A stretch of DNA of 64,000 nt, taken from assembly GCF_965223525.1 (NCBI RefSeq), contig NZ_CBDCWX010000005.1:806001-870000 (forward strand), in the 5' to 3' direction. Positions 8,637-17,271 of this stretch are shown here, piece by piece. This stretch comes from Leptofilum sp965223525. Its GTDB lineage: Bacteria > Chloroflexota > Anaerolineae > Promineifilales > Promineifilaceae. The translations under genes were made by a program, and so were the position numbers. The notes under the pieces are model-generated. The model did no database searches. It worked only from the letters and a program-made list of their open reading frames with translations, and had not been told where the DNA came from. Positions within the stretch are counted from its first letter, which is position 1; each line of letters opens with the position of its first letter.

Positions 8637-10256
8637 ATGAAACGAGATTTAGGCTATAAGTTCATGCTGGCCTTTGAAGGGTACGAAGTGCCAGAGCAGA
8701 TTCGTACCTGGATTCAGGAAAGAAATCCAGCCGGATTCACCATTTTCCGCCCGTTGAATGTGCAATCACCTGCCCAGGTTCGCGCACTTACGGCCGAATT
8801 ACAAACCATTGTCAAACAGGCTAACCAGCCCCCTCTTATCATCGGCACAGACCAGGAAGGTGGGCAGCTAAACGCCCTGGGCGAAGAGACTACGCTTTTC
8901 CCCGGCAACATGGCATTGGGCGCCACCCGCGATGCTGATTTAGCGCGGCAGGTGGGGCAAGCAATGGGGCGGGAACTGGCAGCCTTGGGCATCAACGTCA
9001 ACTATGCTCCCAACTGTGACATCAACACCAATCCCAACAATCCGGCCTGCGGCGCACGCGCCTTTAGCGATGACCCATCATTGGCCACACAAATGGCCGT
9101 GGCGTTCGTTGAGGGAATGCAGGCAGAGGGCGTGGCGGCGACGATTAAGCATTTCCCTGGCAAGGGGGAAGCGAAAGTTGATTCACATTACGCGCTGCCG
9201 CTAATTGATCACAGCCGGGAGCGATTGGAACAGATGGAGTTACGGCCGTTCCGTGCAGCGATCAGTGCCGGAGCCAAACTGGTCATGACAGGTCACTTTG
9301 CCATCCCGTCGCTGACGGGCAGCGCAGAACTGCCCGCCACGCTATCCCGCGCCGTGATGCGCGACTTTGTGCGCGACGAACTCGGCTTTGAGGGCATCGT
9401 CATTACCGATGCGCTGGACATGGGCGCGATTTCGCAGGGTGCGGGGCAAATTGTGGATGTGATTACGGCCGTTCGTGCCGAAGTTGATTTGCTGCTGTTA
9501 ACCAAAAGTGCCGAGGTGCAAGAACGCTTGTACGCCGGGTTGCAGTTGGCTTATAGTCGCAAATTGATTGATGAAACCCACCTAAAACCGTCGCTGGCGC
9601 GCATTATGGCTTTAAAGCAATGGGTGAGTGGCACGCCGCAACCGCCACTGGATGTGGTTGCCTGTGCAGCCCACCAAAAGCTGGCGCAAACGGTCACCAA
9701 TCGCTCCGTAACGCTGCTGCGCGATGACGCGGGGCTGCTGCCGCTGCAACTGGACGCTGACGCCCGCATTGCCGTTATCATGCCCCAACCCAAAGAGCTA
9801 ACGCCTGCCGATACGTCCTCATTTATTACGCTTACGCTGGCAACGGCCGTTCGTAAGTACCACCCCCACGTAGACGAATTCATCACCAGCCATCCGCCTA
9901 CCGAAGCTGAAATTTCCACCCTGCGAGAAAAAGCCACCGGCTATGACTACCTCATCGTTGGCAGCATCAGTGCCTCGATGGATAAGATGCAGGCGGATTT
10001 GGTGAATGAACTCTTGGTAACAGCCGTTCCCACCATCACCGTTGCCCTACGCACACCGTACGATCTGACCGTCTACCCGCAATCCCAAACCCACATTTGC
10101 ACCTACAGCATCTTGCCCACCGCCATGCGCGCCCTGGCTGCCGCACTCTGGGGCGAGATTCCCTTCCAGGGCAAGCTGCCCGTGCAGGTGGGGGATTTGT
10201 ATGGTTTTGGGCATGGGTTGTCGTTGACTAGTAGGCCAGTGGTCAGTCGGTCATGA
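8637..10256 (+). CDS. Glycoside hydrolase family 3 beta-N-acetylhexosaminidase (NagZ-like)
   Basis: This 539-residue protein has an N-terminal GH3 barrel with GTDQEGGQ near residue 70, the NagZ-type loop KHFPGKGEAKVDSH near 170-184 (usually KHFPGHGD...DSH), and the catalytic aspartate in ITDALDMG near 257. NagZ-type enzymes are retaining hydrolases or phosphorylases that release N-acetylglucosamine from muropeptides or chito-oligosaccharides. The His-to-Lys change within GHG is visible, while the later Asp-Ser-His is kept. A C-terminal domain of about 200 residues follows, longer than in E. coli NagZ. There is no signal peptide, so it is cytoplasmic. Its end overlaps nagA by four bases (ATGA). 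Confidence 0.85.
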   Translation: MKRDLGYKFMLAFEGYEVPEQIRTWIQERNPAGFTIFRPLNVQSPAQVRALTAELQTIVKQANQPPLIIGTDQEGGQLNALGEETTLFPGNMALGATRDADLARQVGQAMGRELAALGINVNYAPNCDINTNPNNPACGARAFSDDPSLATQMAVAFVEGMQAEGVAATIKHFPGKGEAKVDSHYALPLIDHSRERLEQMELRPFRAAISAGAKLVMTGHFAIPSLTGSAELPATLSRAVMRDFVRDELGFEGIVITDALDMGAISQGAGQIVDVITAVRAEVDLLLLTKSAEVQERLYAGLQLAYSRKLIDETHLKPSLARIMALKQWVSGTPQPPLDVVACAAHQKLAQTVTNRSVTLLRDDAGLLPLQLDADARIAVIMPQPKELTPADTSSFITLTLATAVRKYHPHVDEFITSHPPTEAEISTLREKATGYDYLIVGSISASMDKMQADLVNELLVTAVPTITVALRTPYDLTVYPQSQTHICTYSILPTAMRALAAALWGEIPFQGKLPVQVGDLYGFGHGLSLTSRPVVSRS

Positions 10257-11425
10257 TTTGTATTCAACACACTAAAGTTTACACGCCAGCTAAGGTGATT
10301 GAAGATGGGGCGGTTTTGGTAGCGGATGGCCGTATCCAAGCCGTTGCCCCCACCAATCAAATTGACCTACCTGATAAAGTTTCCCGCATTGACGGCACGG
10401 GGCTGCATCTGGTGCCGGGCTTTATAGATTTACAGCTTAACGGGGCGATTGGCCTAGACTTCACGACTGATCCCAGCAGTATTTGGCCAGTGGCCGACTA
10501 TTTGCCAAGCACAGGCGTAACTAGCTTTTTGCCCACGATTATTACTTCACCGCTAACGGCCGTTCAGGCCGCCCAGGAAATCATCACCAACTCCCCACCC
10601 ACCGGTTTTACAGGTGCGATCCCATTGGGTCTGCATCTGGAAGGCCCTTTTCTGAATCCGGCCAAAAAAGGAGCCCACAATCCTGACTATTTGCGATTGC
10701 CTACAGAAACGGCCGTCGCTAACTGGCTGCCAGAAAATGGGGTGCGACTAGTCACGCTGGCACCGGAACTGGATGGTGCCCTTGATGTGACGCATCTACT
10801 CGCGGAGCGCGGCATCGTCGTCAGCGCAGGGCATTCCACCGCCACTTTTGCCCAGGCGAAGGCTGCCTTCGAGGCTGGCATTCGCTATGGTACGCACCTA
10901 TTCAACGCCATGCCGCCGCTGCACCATCGGGAACCGGGGCTAGCTGGCGCGCTCCTGGCAGATGAACGCACCACCATCGGCCTGATTGCTGATGGCGAGC
11001 ATGTGCATCCAGAATTAGTCAAAATGGTGTGGCAGTTGGTGGGGAACGGCCGTCTCAATTTAGTCACCGATGCGATGGCGGCTTTGGGGATGCCCCCCGG
11101 CAGCTACCGGCTAGGCGACTTTGACGTAACGGTGGATGACACATCTGCGCGTCTGCCCTCGGGCACGCTGGCGGGCAGCATTTTGAGGATGGATACGGCC
11201 GTACGCAATCTCATCATCTACACTGGCTACACCCTGGCCGCAGCCCTGCCTACCGTCACCAGCACCCCCGCCGACCTGCTCAACCTGCCCCACAAAGGGC
11301 GTATCGCGCCCAACTGTGACGCCGACTTGGTGCTGCTCGACACAGAATTGCAGGTACACACAGCATTCGTCGGCGGGCGCATGATTTATCAAAAGAATTT
11401 AGCCACAGAGAACACAGAGATTTAA
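10253..11425 (+). CDS. nagA: N-acetylglucosamine-6-phosphate deacetylase
   Basis: This 390-residue amidohydrolase removes acetate from GlcNAc-6-phosphate. It shows the metal and substrate motifs of NagA: HLEGPF near residue 128 (Glu metal ligand), GHS near 194, THLFNAM near 213 and the catalytic Asp in LVTDAM near 273. Start codon ATG overlaps the GH3 stop codon, indicating coupled translation. The last residues (about LATENTEI) are encoded by the left arm of a CCACAGAG-type intergenic repeat, which also supplies the stop codon, so the original C-terminus may have ended a little earlier. Confidence 0.95.
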   Translation: MICIQHTKVYTPAKVIEDGAVLVADGRIQAVAPTNQIDLPDKVSRIDGTGLHLVPGFIDLQLNGAIGLDFTTDPSSIWPVADYLPSTGVTSFLPTIITSPLTAVQAAQEIITNSPPTGFTGAIPLGLHLEGPFLNPAKKGAHNPDYLRLPTETAVANWLPENGVRLVTLAPELDGALDVTHLLAERGIVVSAGHSTATFAQAKAAFEAGIRYGTHLFNAMPPLHHREPGLAGALLADERTTIGLIADGEHVHPELVKMVWQLVGNGRLNLVTDAMAALGMPPGSYRLGDFDVTVDDTSARLPSGTLAGSILRMDTAVRNLIIYTGYTLAAALPTVTSTPADLLNLPHKGRIAPNCDADLVLLDTELQVHTAFVGGRMIYQKNLATENTEI

Positions 11426-11461
11426 GTGGTTTTTCTCTTTTTCCTCTGTGTCCTCTGTGGC
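11402..11461. repeat. CCACAGAG/CTCTGTGG inverted repeat overlapping the nagA end
   Basis: GCCACAGAG at 11402-11410 and CTCTGTGGC at 11453-11461 are the outer arms of an imperfect inverted repeat with inner ACACAGAG / CCTCTGTGT arms. It overlaps the last codons of nagA and lies just before the deaminase ribosome site. Members of the same family occur near 43056, 44277, 46845, 50447, 51882 and 59285. Confidence 0.8.
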
Positions 11462-11473
11462 AAGGAAATAAAA

Positions 11474-12511
11474 ATGTCCTTACACGCAGAAATTCATGAA
11501 CAAACGGCCGTTTGGCAGCACAGTTACGCCCAAAATCGGGAAGTTGTCCAGATAATTACCCAGGCGGTGTCGCTAGACAATATCCATCACGCCTTCATCG
11601 CCGCCCGAGGCACGTCCGACAATGCCGCCCGGTACGCCAGCTATTTGTGGGGCGCAAAAAACCAGCTCCCCGTGACGCTGGCGACCCCCTCGCTTTTTAG
11701 CCTCTACCAGCAGCCCCCCCAGCTACGCGGCGCATTGGTCATCGGCATTTCACAATCAGGCGAGTCCCCTGACATTGTAAACGTCGTCGCCGAAGGCAAA
11801 CGGCAAGGGCAGCCGACGCTGGCAATCACCAATGAACCGGAATCGCCGCTGGCGCAAACAGCCGACTTTGTTATCAATATTCATGCGGGCATAGAAACTG
11901 CCGTTGCCGCCACCAAAACCTACACCAGCCAACTGCTAGCCATCGCCATGCTCTCCGCCGCCTGGAACCAATCTGATGCCCAGTTTGGATTGATCGAGCA
12001 ATTGGGGGAATGGGGAACGGCCGTACTCGCCCACGACGAAAAAATTGCCCAACTGGCGCAACGCTACCGTTACATGACGCAATGCGTGGTGCTGGGGCGC
12101 GGCTACAACTACGCCACCGCCTTCGAATGGGCCCTCAAGCTCAAGGAACTCACCTACATCATCGCCGAACCCTACTCCTCCGCCGACTTTCGGCACGGCC
12201 CCATCGCCATCGTGGATCGCGGCTTCCCCATCATGGCCATTGCACCCACCGGAGCCGTGTTGCCAGATATGCGCGACCTACTGCAAAAACTAGCCCAAGA
12301 AAACGAGGCTGAGCTGCTCATCATCAGCAACGATGAGGCCATGCTCAACTTGGCAAATTCACCCATCTCCTTGCCAACCGGCCTGCCTGAATGGCTTTCG
12401 CCGTTGGTGAGCATCGTCCCTGCCCAACTGTTTGCCTATCATCTCACACGCAGCAAAGGGTACAATACAGAAGCCCCCCGTGGTCTCAATAAAGTGACCA
12501 AAACCACCTAA
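11474..12511 (+). CDS. SIS-domain aminosugar-phosphate deaminase (NagB-II / AgaS type)
   Basis: This 345-residue protein has two sugar isomerase (SIS) domains and no glutaminase domain. Visible motifs are ARGTSDNAARY near residue 42, GISQSGESPD near 93 and the second SIS with VLGRGYNYATAFEWALKLKE near 197. This matches the isomerase half of GlmS and the alternative glucosamine-6-phosphate deaminase NagB-II. After NagA it would convert glucosamine-6-phosphate to fructose-6-phosphate and ammonia. I chose ATG at 11474 because it has AAGGA nine bases upstream. A GTG at 11426 would extend the protein only through the repeat sequence. It ends the amino-sugar operon. Confidence 0.85.
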   Translation: MSLHAEIHEQTAVWQHSYAQNREVVQIITQAVSLDNIHHAFIAARGTSDNAARYASYLWGAKNQLPVTLATPSLFSLYQQPPQLRGALVIGISQSGESPDIVNVVAEGKRQGQPTLAITNEPESPLAQTADFVINIHAGIETAVAATKTYTSQLLAIAMLSAAWNQSDAQFGLIEQLGEWGTAVLAHDEKIAQLAQRYRYMTQCVVLGRGYNYATAFEWALKLKELTYIIAEPYSSADFRHGPIAIVDRGFPIMAIAPTGAVLPDMRDLLQKLAQENEAELLIISNDEAMLNLANSPISLPTGLPEWLSPLVSIVPAQLFAYHLTRSKGYNTEAPRGLNKVTKTT

Positions 12512-12598
12512 GCAATGTCTAAAGAGCAACTTTACTTGGTGACGTGAGAGGGAAATTCATAAAGTTGGCTCTCACAAATTTTTCTAAAGGAGAAAAAT

Positions 12599-12847
12599 AT
12601 GACTTTAGGTTCGGTTGTTCTTTGGCTAATTTTAGGTGCTATCGCAGGATGGGCTGCTGGCAAAATTATGCGTGGCGGTGGGTTTGGCCTGGTTGGCAAC
12701 ATCATCGTTGGCATTATTGGCGCATTCATCGGTGGCTGGGTATTTGGTTTATTGGGGCTAAGTGCCGGAGGGTTTATTGGCTCTCTTATCACGGCAATCG
12801 TAGGAGCCGTCATTTTGCTATTTATCGTTAGCCTGATCAAAAAATAG
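12599..12847 (+). CDS. GlsB/YeaQ/YmgE-family stress-response membrane protein
   Basis: This 82-residue, very hydrophobic, glycine-rich protein has three membrane helices. The segments around LILGAIAGWAAGKIMRGGGFG, NIIVGIIGAFIGGWVFGLLG and GSLITAIVGAVILLFIV are diagnostic of the transglycosylase-associated/GlsB family. Members are small inner-membrane proteins induced by stress. Their mechanism is not established. A strong ribosome site AAAGGAG precedes the ATG. It stands alone, followed by a terminator at 12970. Confidence 0.9.
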   Translation: MTLGSVVLWLILGAIAGWAAGKIMRGGGFGLVGNIIVGIIGAFIGGWVFGLLGLSAGGFIGSLITAIVGAVILLFIVSLIKK

Positions 12848-13149
12848 TCCAAATACATTTTTCGCTATGTAATGCAAATCACAGAGCAATCGCTCGTCGG
12901 TTTGCTCAGGCAAAAACCAATTCCCCGATATTTCTAATCCAAAATTCTTTTTGATTTTTGCAAAATTTAGGTCATCCCACACGGATGGCCTTTTTTTCTC
13001 TTATTCTCACGAAATAATAAAATGTTAATGGTCATCGGTTTTCCGACATGTTAGAATTGTAGATTGCTGTAAAGTCTCAATTTACCGTTCATAAAGTATG
13101 GCATTTTCTGCTGCTAACCCTCAACGGAAAATGCCAAACGGAAAATCAG
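12848..13149. other. Intergenic region between the GlsB-like gene and uvrA
   Basis: No gene is seen in this 302-base stretch. It contains an intrinsic terminator at 12970-12997. Downstream of it is an AT-rich stretch that should hold the uvrA promoter, but I could not identify a convincing LexA box. Confidence 0.6.
12970..12997 (+). terminator. Intrinsic terminator
   Basis: GGTCATCC (12970-12977) pairs with GGATGGCC (12983-12990), with one G-T pair and a CACAC loop. Seven Ts follow at 12991-12997. It would end the transcript of the GlsB-like gene. Confidence 0.8.
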
Positions 13150-16044
13150 ATGTCTTTAGACAAAATCATTGTGCGCGGTGCGCGTGCTCACAATCTGAAA
13201 AATATTGATGTCGAGATTCCCCGCGACAAGCTGGTGGTCATCAGTGGACTCTCTGGCTCTGGGAAATCCTCCCTCGCCTTCGACACCATCTTTGCCGAAG
13301 GGCAGCGTCGCTACGTCGAATCGCTCTCCGCCTACGCTCGCCAATTTTTGGGGCAGATGGAAAAGCCAGATGTGGATCAGATTGAAGGACTCAGTCCGGC
13401 CGTTTCCATTGACCAGAAAGGTGTGAGCCACAACCCGCGCTCTACCGTCGGTACCGTCACGGAAATTTACGACTACCTGCGTCTGCTGTTTGCCCGTGTT
13501 GGCATTCCTCACTGCCCGGAATGTGGCCGTCCGGTTAGCCCACAATCTGCCGAGCAAATTGTGGATGCCGTGCTGCACATGCCCCAAAATAGTCGCATTC
13601 AGGTGCTGGCCCCGCTGATTCGTGACCGCAAAGGCCACCACCAGGGCATCTTCGATGATGTTCGCAAATCAGGCTTTGTGCGGGTGCGCGTCAATGGCGA
13701 AGTGCGCTCTGTGGACCAAGAGATTGAGCTGGATCGGTATAAAAACCACACCATCGAGGCCGTAGTAGACCGGCTGGTGGTGCGGCACGACCCGCACGAC
13801 AACAGCGAAGATGCTCAATCAGCCAAAACCCGCCTCACAGACTCCATTGAAACTGCGCTGCGGCTGGGTAGCGGCCTCGTCATCATCAACGACGTAACCG
13901 ATTCAGAAAATCCGGTAGACAATTTGTATTCAGAACATCTTTATTGTCCCTACGACGGCACCAGCATTCCAGAAATTGAGCCGCGCACGTTTAGCTTCAA
14001 CAGCCCGCATGGTGCCTGCTCGGCTTGCCAGGGGCTCGGCACTACCAAAATGATTGACGCCGATTTGGTTGTGCCCAACAAGTCCCTCTCGCTAGAAGAT
14101 GGCGCAATTGCGGGATGGCCGACGGAGGACAAGGCAGGCTATTATTGGCAACTGCTTAAAGCAACGGCCGAACATTTTGAAATCCCTACCAACGTGCCTG
14201 TACGAAAACTGACTGACGCCCAAATGCACATTTTGCTGCAAGGCAGCGGCAGCGAGCAAGTGATTGTTACCTACAAAAATCGGCAGGGCGACCCGCGCCG
14301 CTACCTCACCAATTACGAAGGCGTCGTGCCGAACCTGTGGCGGCGCTACAATGAATCCACCTCTGACTACGTGCGCGACAAGCTAGAAGCATTCATGGTT
14401 AACCAGCCCTGCCCTCAATGTGATGGTTCCCGCTTGCAGCCCGTGGCGCGCGCCGTGGATATTAACAACACCACCATCACCGAAGTCGTCAAGATGCCCG
14501 TACTCAACATCGTGCCCTGGGTAGATGAGCTCCAAAATGAAGAAAATAGCCCGCTTACTGAGCGACAAGCAATGATTGCCAAGCCAATCCTGAAAGAGAT
14601 AGGCGACCGCGTAACTTTTATGGTGAATGTGGGGCTGGATTACCTGACGCTGGATCGCACGGCTGGCACGTTAAGCGGCGGCGAGGCGCAGCGCATCCGG
14701 CTGGCAACGCAAATTGGCAGCCAACTCATGGGCGTGCTGTACGTGCTAGATGAGCCGAGCATTGGCCTGCACCAGCGGGACAATGAGCGGCTGATTCGCA
14801 CCTTGCAGGGCATGCGTGATTTAGGCAACACGGTACTGGTGGTGGAACATGATGAAGACACGATGCGCGCCGCCGACTGGCTGATTGATTTGGGGCCAGG
14901 GGCGGGCACACACGGCGGTGAAGTGGTTGCGGAAGGGTCGCCAGAACTGGTAGCGGCACATCAAAAATCGCTTACCGGGGCCTATCTAAGCGGGCGGCAG
15001 CGCATCCCCATACCAGAGCAGCGGCGCAAAGGCACTGGCGAGAAGCTGATGATTCGGGGGGCGCGGGAAAATAACCTGAAAGCGTTGGACATTTGCATTC
15101 CGCTGGGCCAGTTTGTTTGTGTAACGGGTGTGAGCGGCAGCGGCAAAAGTTCGTTCCTGATTGAGATTTTGAGTAAGAAGCTAAGCCAGCATTTTTACAA
15201 ATCGAAGGCGGTACCGGGTAAGCATGAGGATATTGAGGGACTGGAGCATCTGGACAAGGTGATTGAGATTGACCAGAGTCCAATCGGCCGTACGCCCCGC
15301 TCAAATCCGGCGACGTATACGAATCTATTTAACCCAATCCGCGACCTGTTTGCCAGTATGCCGGAAAGCAAAATTCGAGGGTATAAGCCAGGGCGGTTTA
15401 GCTTTAATGTAAAAGGTGGCCGCTGCGAAGCGTGCCAGGGACAAGGGCAAAACCGAATCGAGATGCAGTTTTTGCCGGACATTTATGTGCCGTGCGACGT
15501 GTGCCACGGGGCGCGTTACAACCGGGAAACGCTGCAAGTGCGCTACAAGGAGCTCAACATTGCCGAAGTGCTGGATTTGAGCGTGGAAGATGCGCTGGAA
15601 TTCTTTGCCAAAGTGCCAACGATAAAACGCAAGCTGAAAACGTTGATGGATGTGGGGCTGGGCTACATCAAATTGGGTCAGCCAGCGCCGACGCTAAGCG
15701 GCGGCGAGGCGCAGCGCATCAAGTTAAGCCGGGAATTGAGCAAAATTGCCACGGGGCGCACGATTTACATTTTGGATGAGCCATCGGTGGGGCTGCATTC
15801 GCACGATGTGGCCAAGCTGATTGTCGCGCTAAACAAGCTGGTGGATAAGGGGAATACGGTCATCATCATTGAACATAATTTGGACATCATCAAGGTGGCG
15901 GATTATTTGATCGACATGGGGCCTGAGGGCGGCCACCGTGGTGGCGAAATTGTGGCGGCTGGTTCACCAGAAGATGTGGCTGAGGTGGAAGCGTCGTACA
16001 CGGGGCAATGGTTGAAGGGATATTTGAACGGCCGTTCCACCTAA
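13150..16044 (+). CDS. uvrA: Excinuclease ABC subunit A
   Basis: This 964-residue UvrA scans DNA for lesions with UvrB in nucleotide excision repair. Two ABC ATPase halves are complete: Walker A GLSGSGKSS near residues 32-40 and GVSGSGKSS near 659, with signatures LSGGEAQRIRL near 508 and LSGGEAQRIKL near 848. The C-terminal zinc finger is standard (CEACQGQGQ...CDVCHG). The N-terminal finger is unusual: CPYDGTS stands where CPxCG is expected, before the normal CSACQGLG. Ribosome site is weak. The stop overlaps the stop of a convergent gene. The gene contains no exact ACGGCCGT octamer until its last codons, unlike its neighbours. Confidence 0.98.
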   Translation: MSLDKIIVRGARAHNLKNIDVEIPRDKLVVISGLSGSGKSSLAFDTIFAEGQRRYVESLSAYARQFLGQMEKPDVDQIEGLSPAVSIDQKGVSHNPRSTVGTVTEIYDYLRLLFARVGIPHCPECGRPVSPQSAEQIVDAVLHMPQNSRIQVLAPLIRDRKGHHQGIFDDVRKSGFVRVRVNGEVRSVDQEIELDRYKNHTIEAVVDRLVVRHDPHDNSEDAQSAKTRLTDSIETALRLGSGLVIINDVTDSENPVDNLYSEHLYCPYDGTSIPEIEPRTFSFNSPHGACSACQGLGTTKMIDADLVVPNKSLSLEDGAIAGWPTEDKAGYYWQLLKATAEHFEIPTNVPVRKLTDAQMHILLQGSGSEQVIVTYKNRQGDPRRYLTNYEGVVPNLWRRYNESTSDYVRDKLEAFMVNQPCPQCDGSRLQPVARAVDINNTTITEVVKMPVLNIVPWVDELQNEENSPLTERQAMIAKPILKEIGDRVTFMVNVGLDYLTLDRTAGTLSGGEAQRIRLATQIGSQLMGVLYVLDEPSIGLHQRDNERLIRTLQGMRDLGNTVLVVEHDEDTMRAADWLIDLGPGAGTHGGEVVAEGSPELVAAHQKSLTGAYLSGRQRIPIPEQRRKGTGEKLMIRGARENNLKALDICIPLGQFVCVTGVSGSGKSSFLIEILSKKLSQHFYKSKAVPGKHEDIEGLEHLDKVIEIDQSPIGRTPRSNPATYTNLFNPIRDLFASMPESKIRGYKPGRFSFNVKGGRCEACQGQGQNRIEMQFLPDIYVPCDVCHGARYNRETLQVRYKELNIAEVLDLSVEDALEFFAKVPTIKRKLKTLMDVGLGYIKLGQPAPTLSGGEAQRIKLSRELSKIATGRTIYILDEPSVGLHSHDVAKLIVALNKLVDKGNTVIIIEHNLDIIKVADYLIDMGPEGGHRGGEIVAAGSPEDVAEVEASYTGQWLKGYLNGRST

Positions 16045-16424
16045 CCCACTTGCTGTTTTTCCAACAATAGCTGCTGTGTGCGGCCGGAAACGGCCGTCAT
16101 CATTTCATCCAACGTTTCAAACTCCTCCATTTCTTCTGCGGATATCCAGGGTTGCAAAGTGTGACCATCCCACCAGAAGGCGGCGGGCAATGGCGCATCC
16201 GCCACGCTATATTGCGCTGCCAATTCATCCTTGTGCAAAAATTCAGCAGGCCAGGGCAAATTTTTCACAAAACGTTTCCAGCGTGGCAAGCCGGTCAGCG
16301 TATAGGTGAGCGCACACAGATTACATGGGTAAGTAGATGGTGAAAAGATTTTGTGGGCTGCATCCAAAATGAAGTTAAGTAAGCCGCTGTCGGCATTGTA
16401 AACAAAAACAAGTTTCTCGTTCAT
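16041..16424 (-). CDS. Conserved hypothetical protein with CxxC motif
   Basis: This 127-residue soluble protein begins MNEKLVFVYNADSGLLNF and contains YPCNLCALTY near residues 33-42, a possible metal or redox CxxC. I know similar small proteins in several bacteria but no assigned function. A short-spaced AAGG precedes the ATG. Its stop codon overlaps the uvrA stop on the other strand (shared CTAA), so the two genes converge with no room for a terminator. The C-terminal region includes an ACGGCCGT octamer read as Thr-Ala-Val. Confidence 0.7.
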   Translation of the reverse strand: MNEKLVFVYNADSGLLNFILDAAHKIFSPSTYPCNLCALTYTLTGLPRWKRFVKNLPWPAEFLHKDELAAQYSVADAPLPAAFWWDGHTLQPWISAEEMEEFETLDEMMTAVSGRTQQLLLEKQQVG

Positions 16425-16501
16425 ACCTTAGAGTGTAGCAACATTTTGCCCAGAAGGTTGGGAGCCAGCTTACATTTGGATTAGATTAACGGTAATAAAC
16501 A

Positions 16502-16723
16502 ATGCCTAAAGAATTTGAAATTAGCCGTTTTCATAACAACATCGAACATCCTCGCGCAACTGTCAAACTAGCCACCAAACTATCCCCAGAAGATTGCGCC
16601 CAATTGGCGTTAGGCTACGTGAACCCAGATGAAATTGATGTGACCGAATGGCAGAATCGGAAAGATGAAGGCATTTTGTATGTGCCCAAAGCGGGCGAAA
16701 TGCTGTATCGGGTGAAATCATGA
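16502..16723 (+). CDS. Small hypothetical protein upstream of gluconokinase
   Basis: This 73-residue, charged, soluble protein has no signal peptide and no motif I recognise. It starts MPKEFEISRFHNNIEHP and ends YRVKS. Its stop overlaps the gntK start (ATGA), so the two are probably translationally coupled. Length, absence of shadowing by another gene and this overlap support it being real. Function unknown. Confidence 0.6.
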   Translation: MPKEFEISRFHNNIEHPRATVKLATKLSPEDCAQLALGYVNPDEIDVTEWQNRKDEGILYVPKAGEMLYRVKS

Positions 16724-17217
16724 CGGTTTTTGTGGTGATGGGCGTTTCTGGTTCTGGTAAAACGACGGTAGGATTGGCGCTGGCTGAGAGGTTAGGCTGT
16801 CCATTTTACGATGGCGATGATTTCCACCCGCCAGAAAATGTGGCCAAGATGGCAAGTGGAACCCCGTTGAATGATGATGATCGCTATCCCTGGCTGGTTC
16901 GATTGCATAGTTTAATTGCGGATCATCTGGAAAGGGGAGAAACGGCCGTACTCGCCTGTTCTGCCCTGAAAAAGAAGTACCGTGACCAACTGCGCCAGGG
17001 CAACGACGGCGTTAAGTTTGTGCATTTGCAGGGCAGTCTCAATCTCATCTGGGAAAGGATGGTGGCACGGCAGACACATTATATGAAAGCAGACATGCTG
17101 CAAAGTCAATTTGACGCCTTAGAAGTGCCCTCTCCCGATAACACACTCATTATCAACGTGGAAAATGACGTAGAAAGTATTGTGACGCATATTATTCAAA
17201 ATTTGAACGCTAGATGA
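16720..17217 (+). CDS. gntK: Gluconokinase
   Basis: This 165-residue kinase phosphorylates D-gluconate to 6-phosphogluconate. The P-loop GVSGSGKTTVG is at residues 8-18, the substrate motif DGDDFHPPENVAKMASGTPL at about 31-50, and the lid region with CSALKKKYRD near 87-96. These are the hallmarks of the GntK family and the length is typical. The gene lies immediately before gnd, the next step of the pathway, with 54 bases between them. Confidence 0.95.
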   Translation: MTVFVVMGVSGSGKTTVGLALAERLGCPFYDGDDFHPPENVAKMASGTPLNDDDRYPWLVRLHSLIADHLERGETAVLACSALKKKYRDQLRQGNDGVKFVHLQGSLNLIWERMVARQTHYMKADMLQSQFDALEVPSPDNTLIINVENDVESIVTHIIQNLNAR

Positions 17218-17243
17218 AAACGGAAAAATGTAAAACCGTTTTC
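17216..17243 (+). repeat. Inverted repeat between gntK and gnd
   Basis: GAAAACGG (17216-17223) and CCGTTTTC (17236-17243) form an eight-base stem with a 12-base loop, starting in the gntK stop codon. It could be a processing or attenuation hairpin. No T run follows directly. Confidence 0.4.
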
Positions 17244-17271
17244 TCACTTTTGCAAACGTAAGGAAGAAAAA

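Noticed and set aside
11426..11473. GTG start giving a 16-residue N-terminal extension of the SIS-domain deaminase
   Set aside because: The extension only translates the CCACAGAG repeat arm. The ATG at 11474 has a proper ribosome site.
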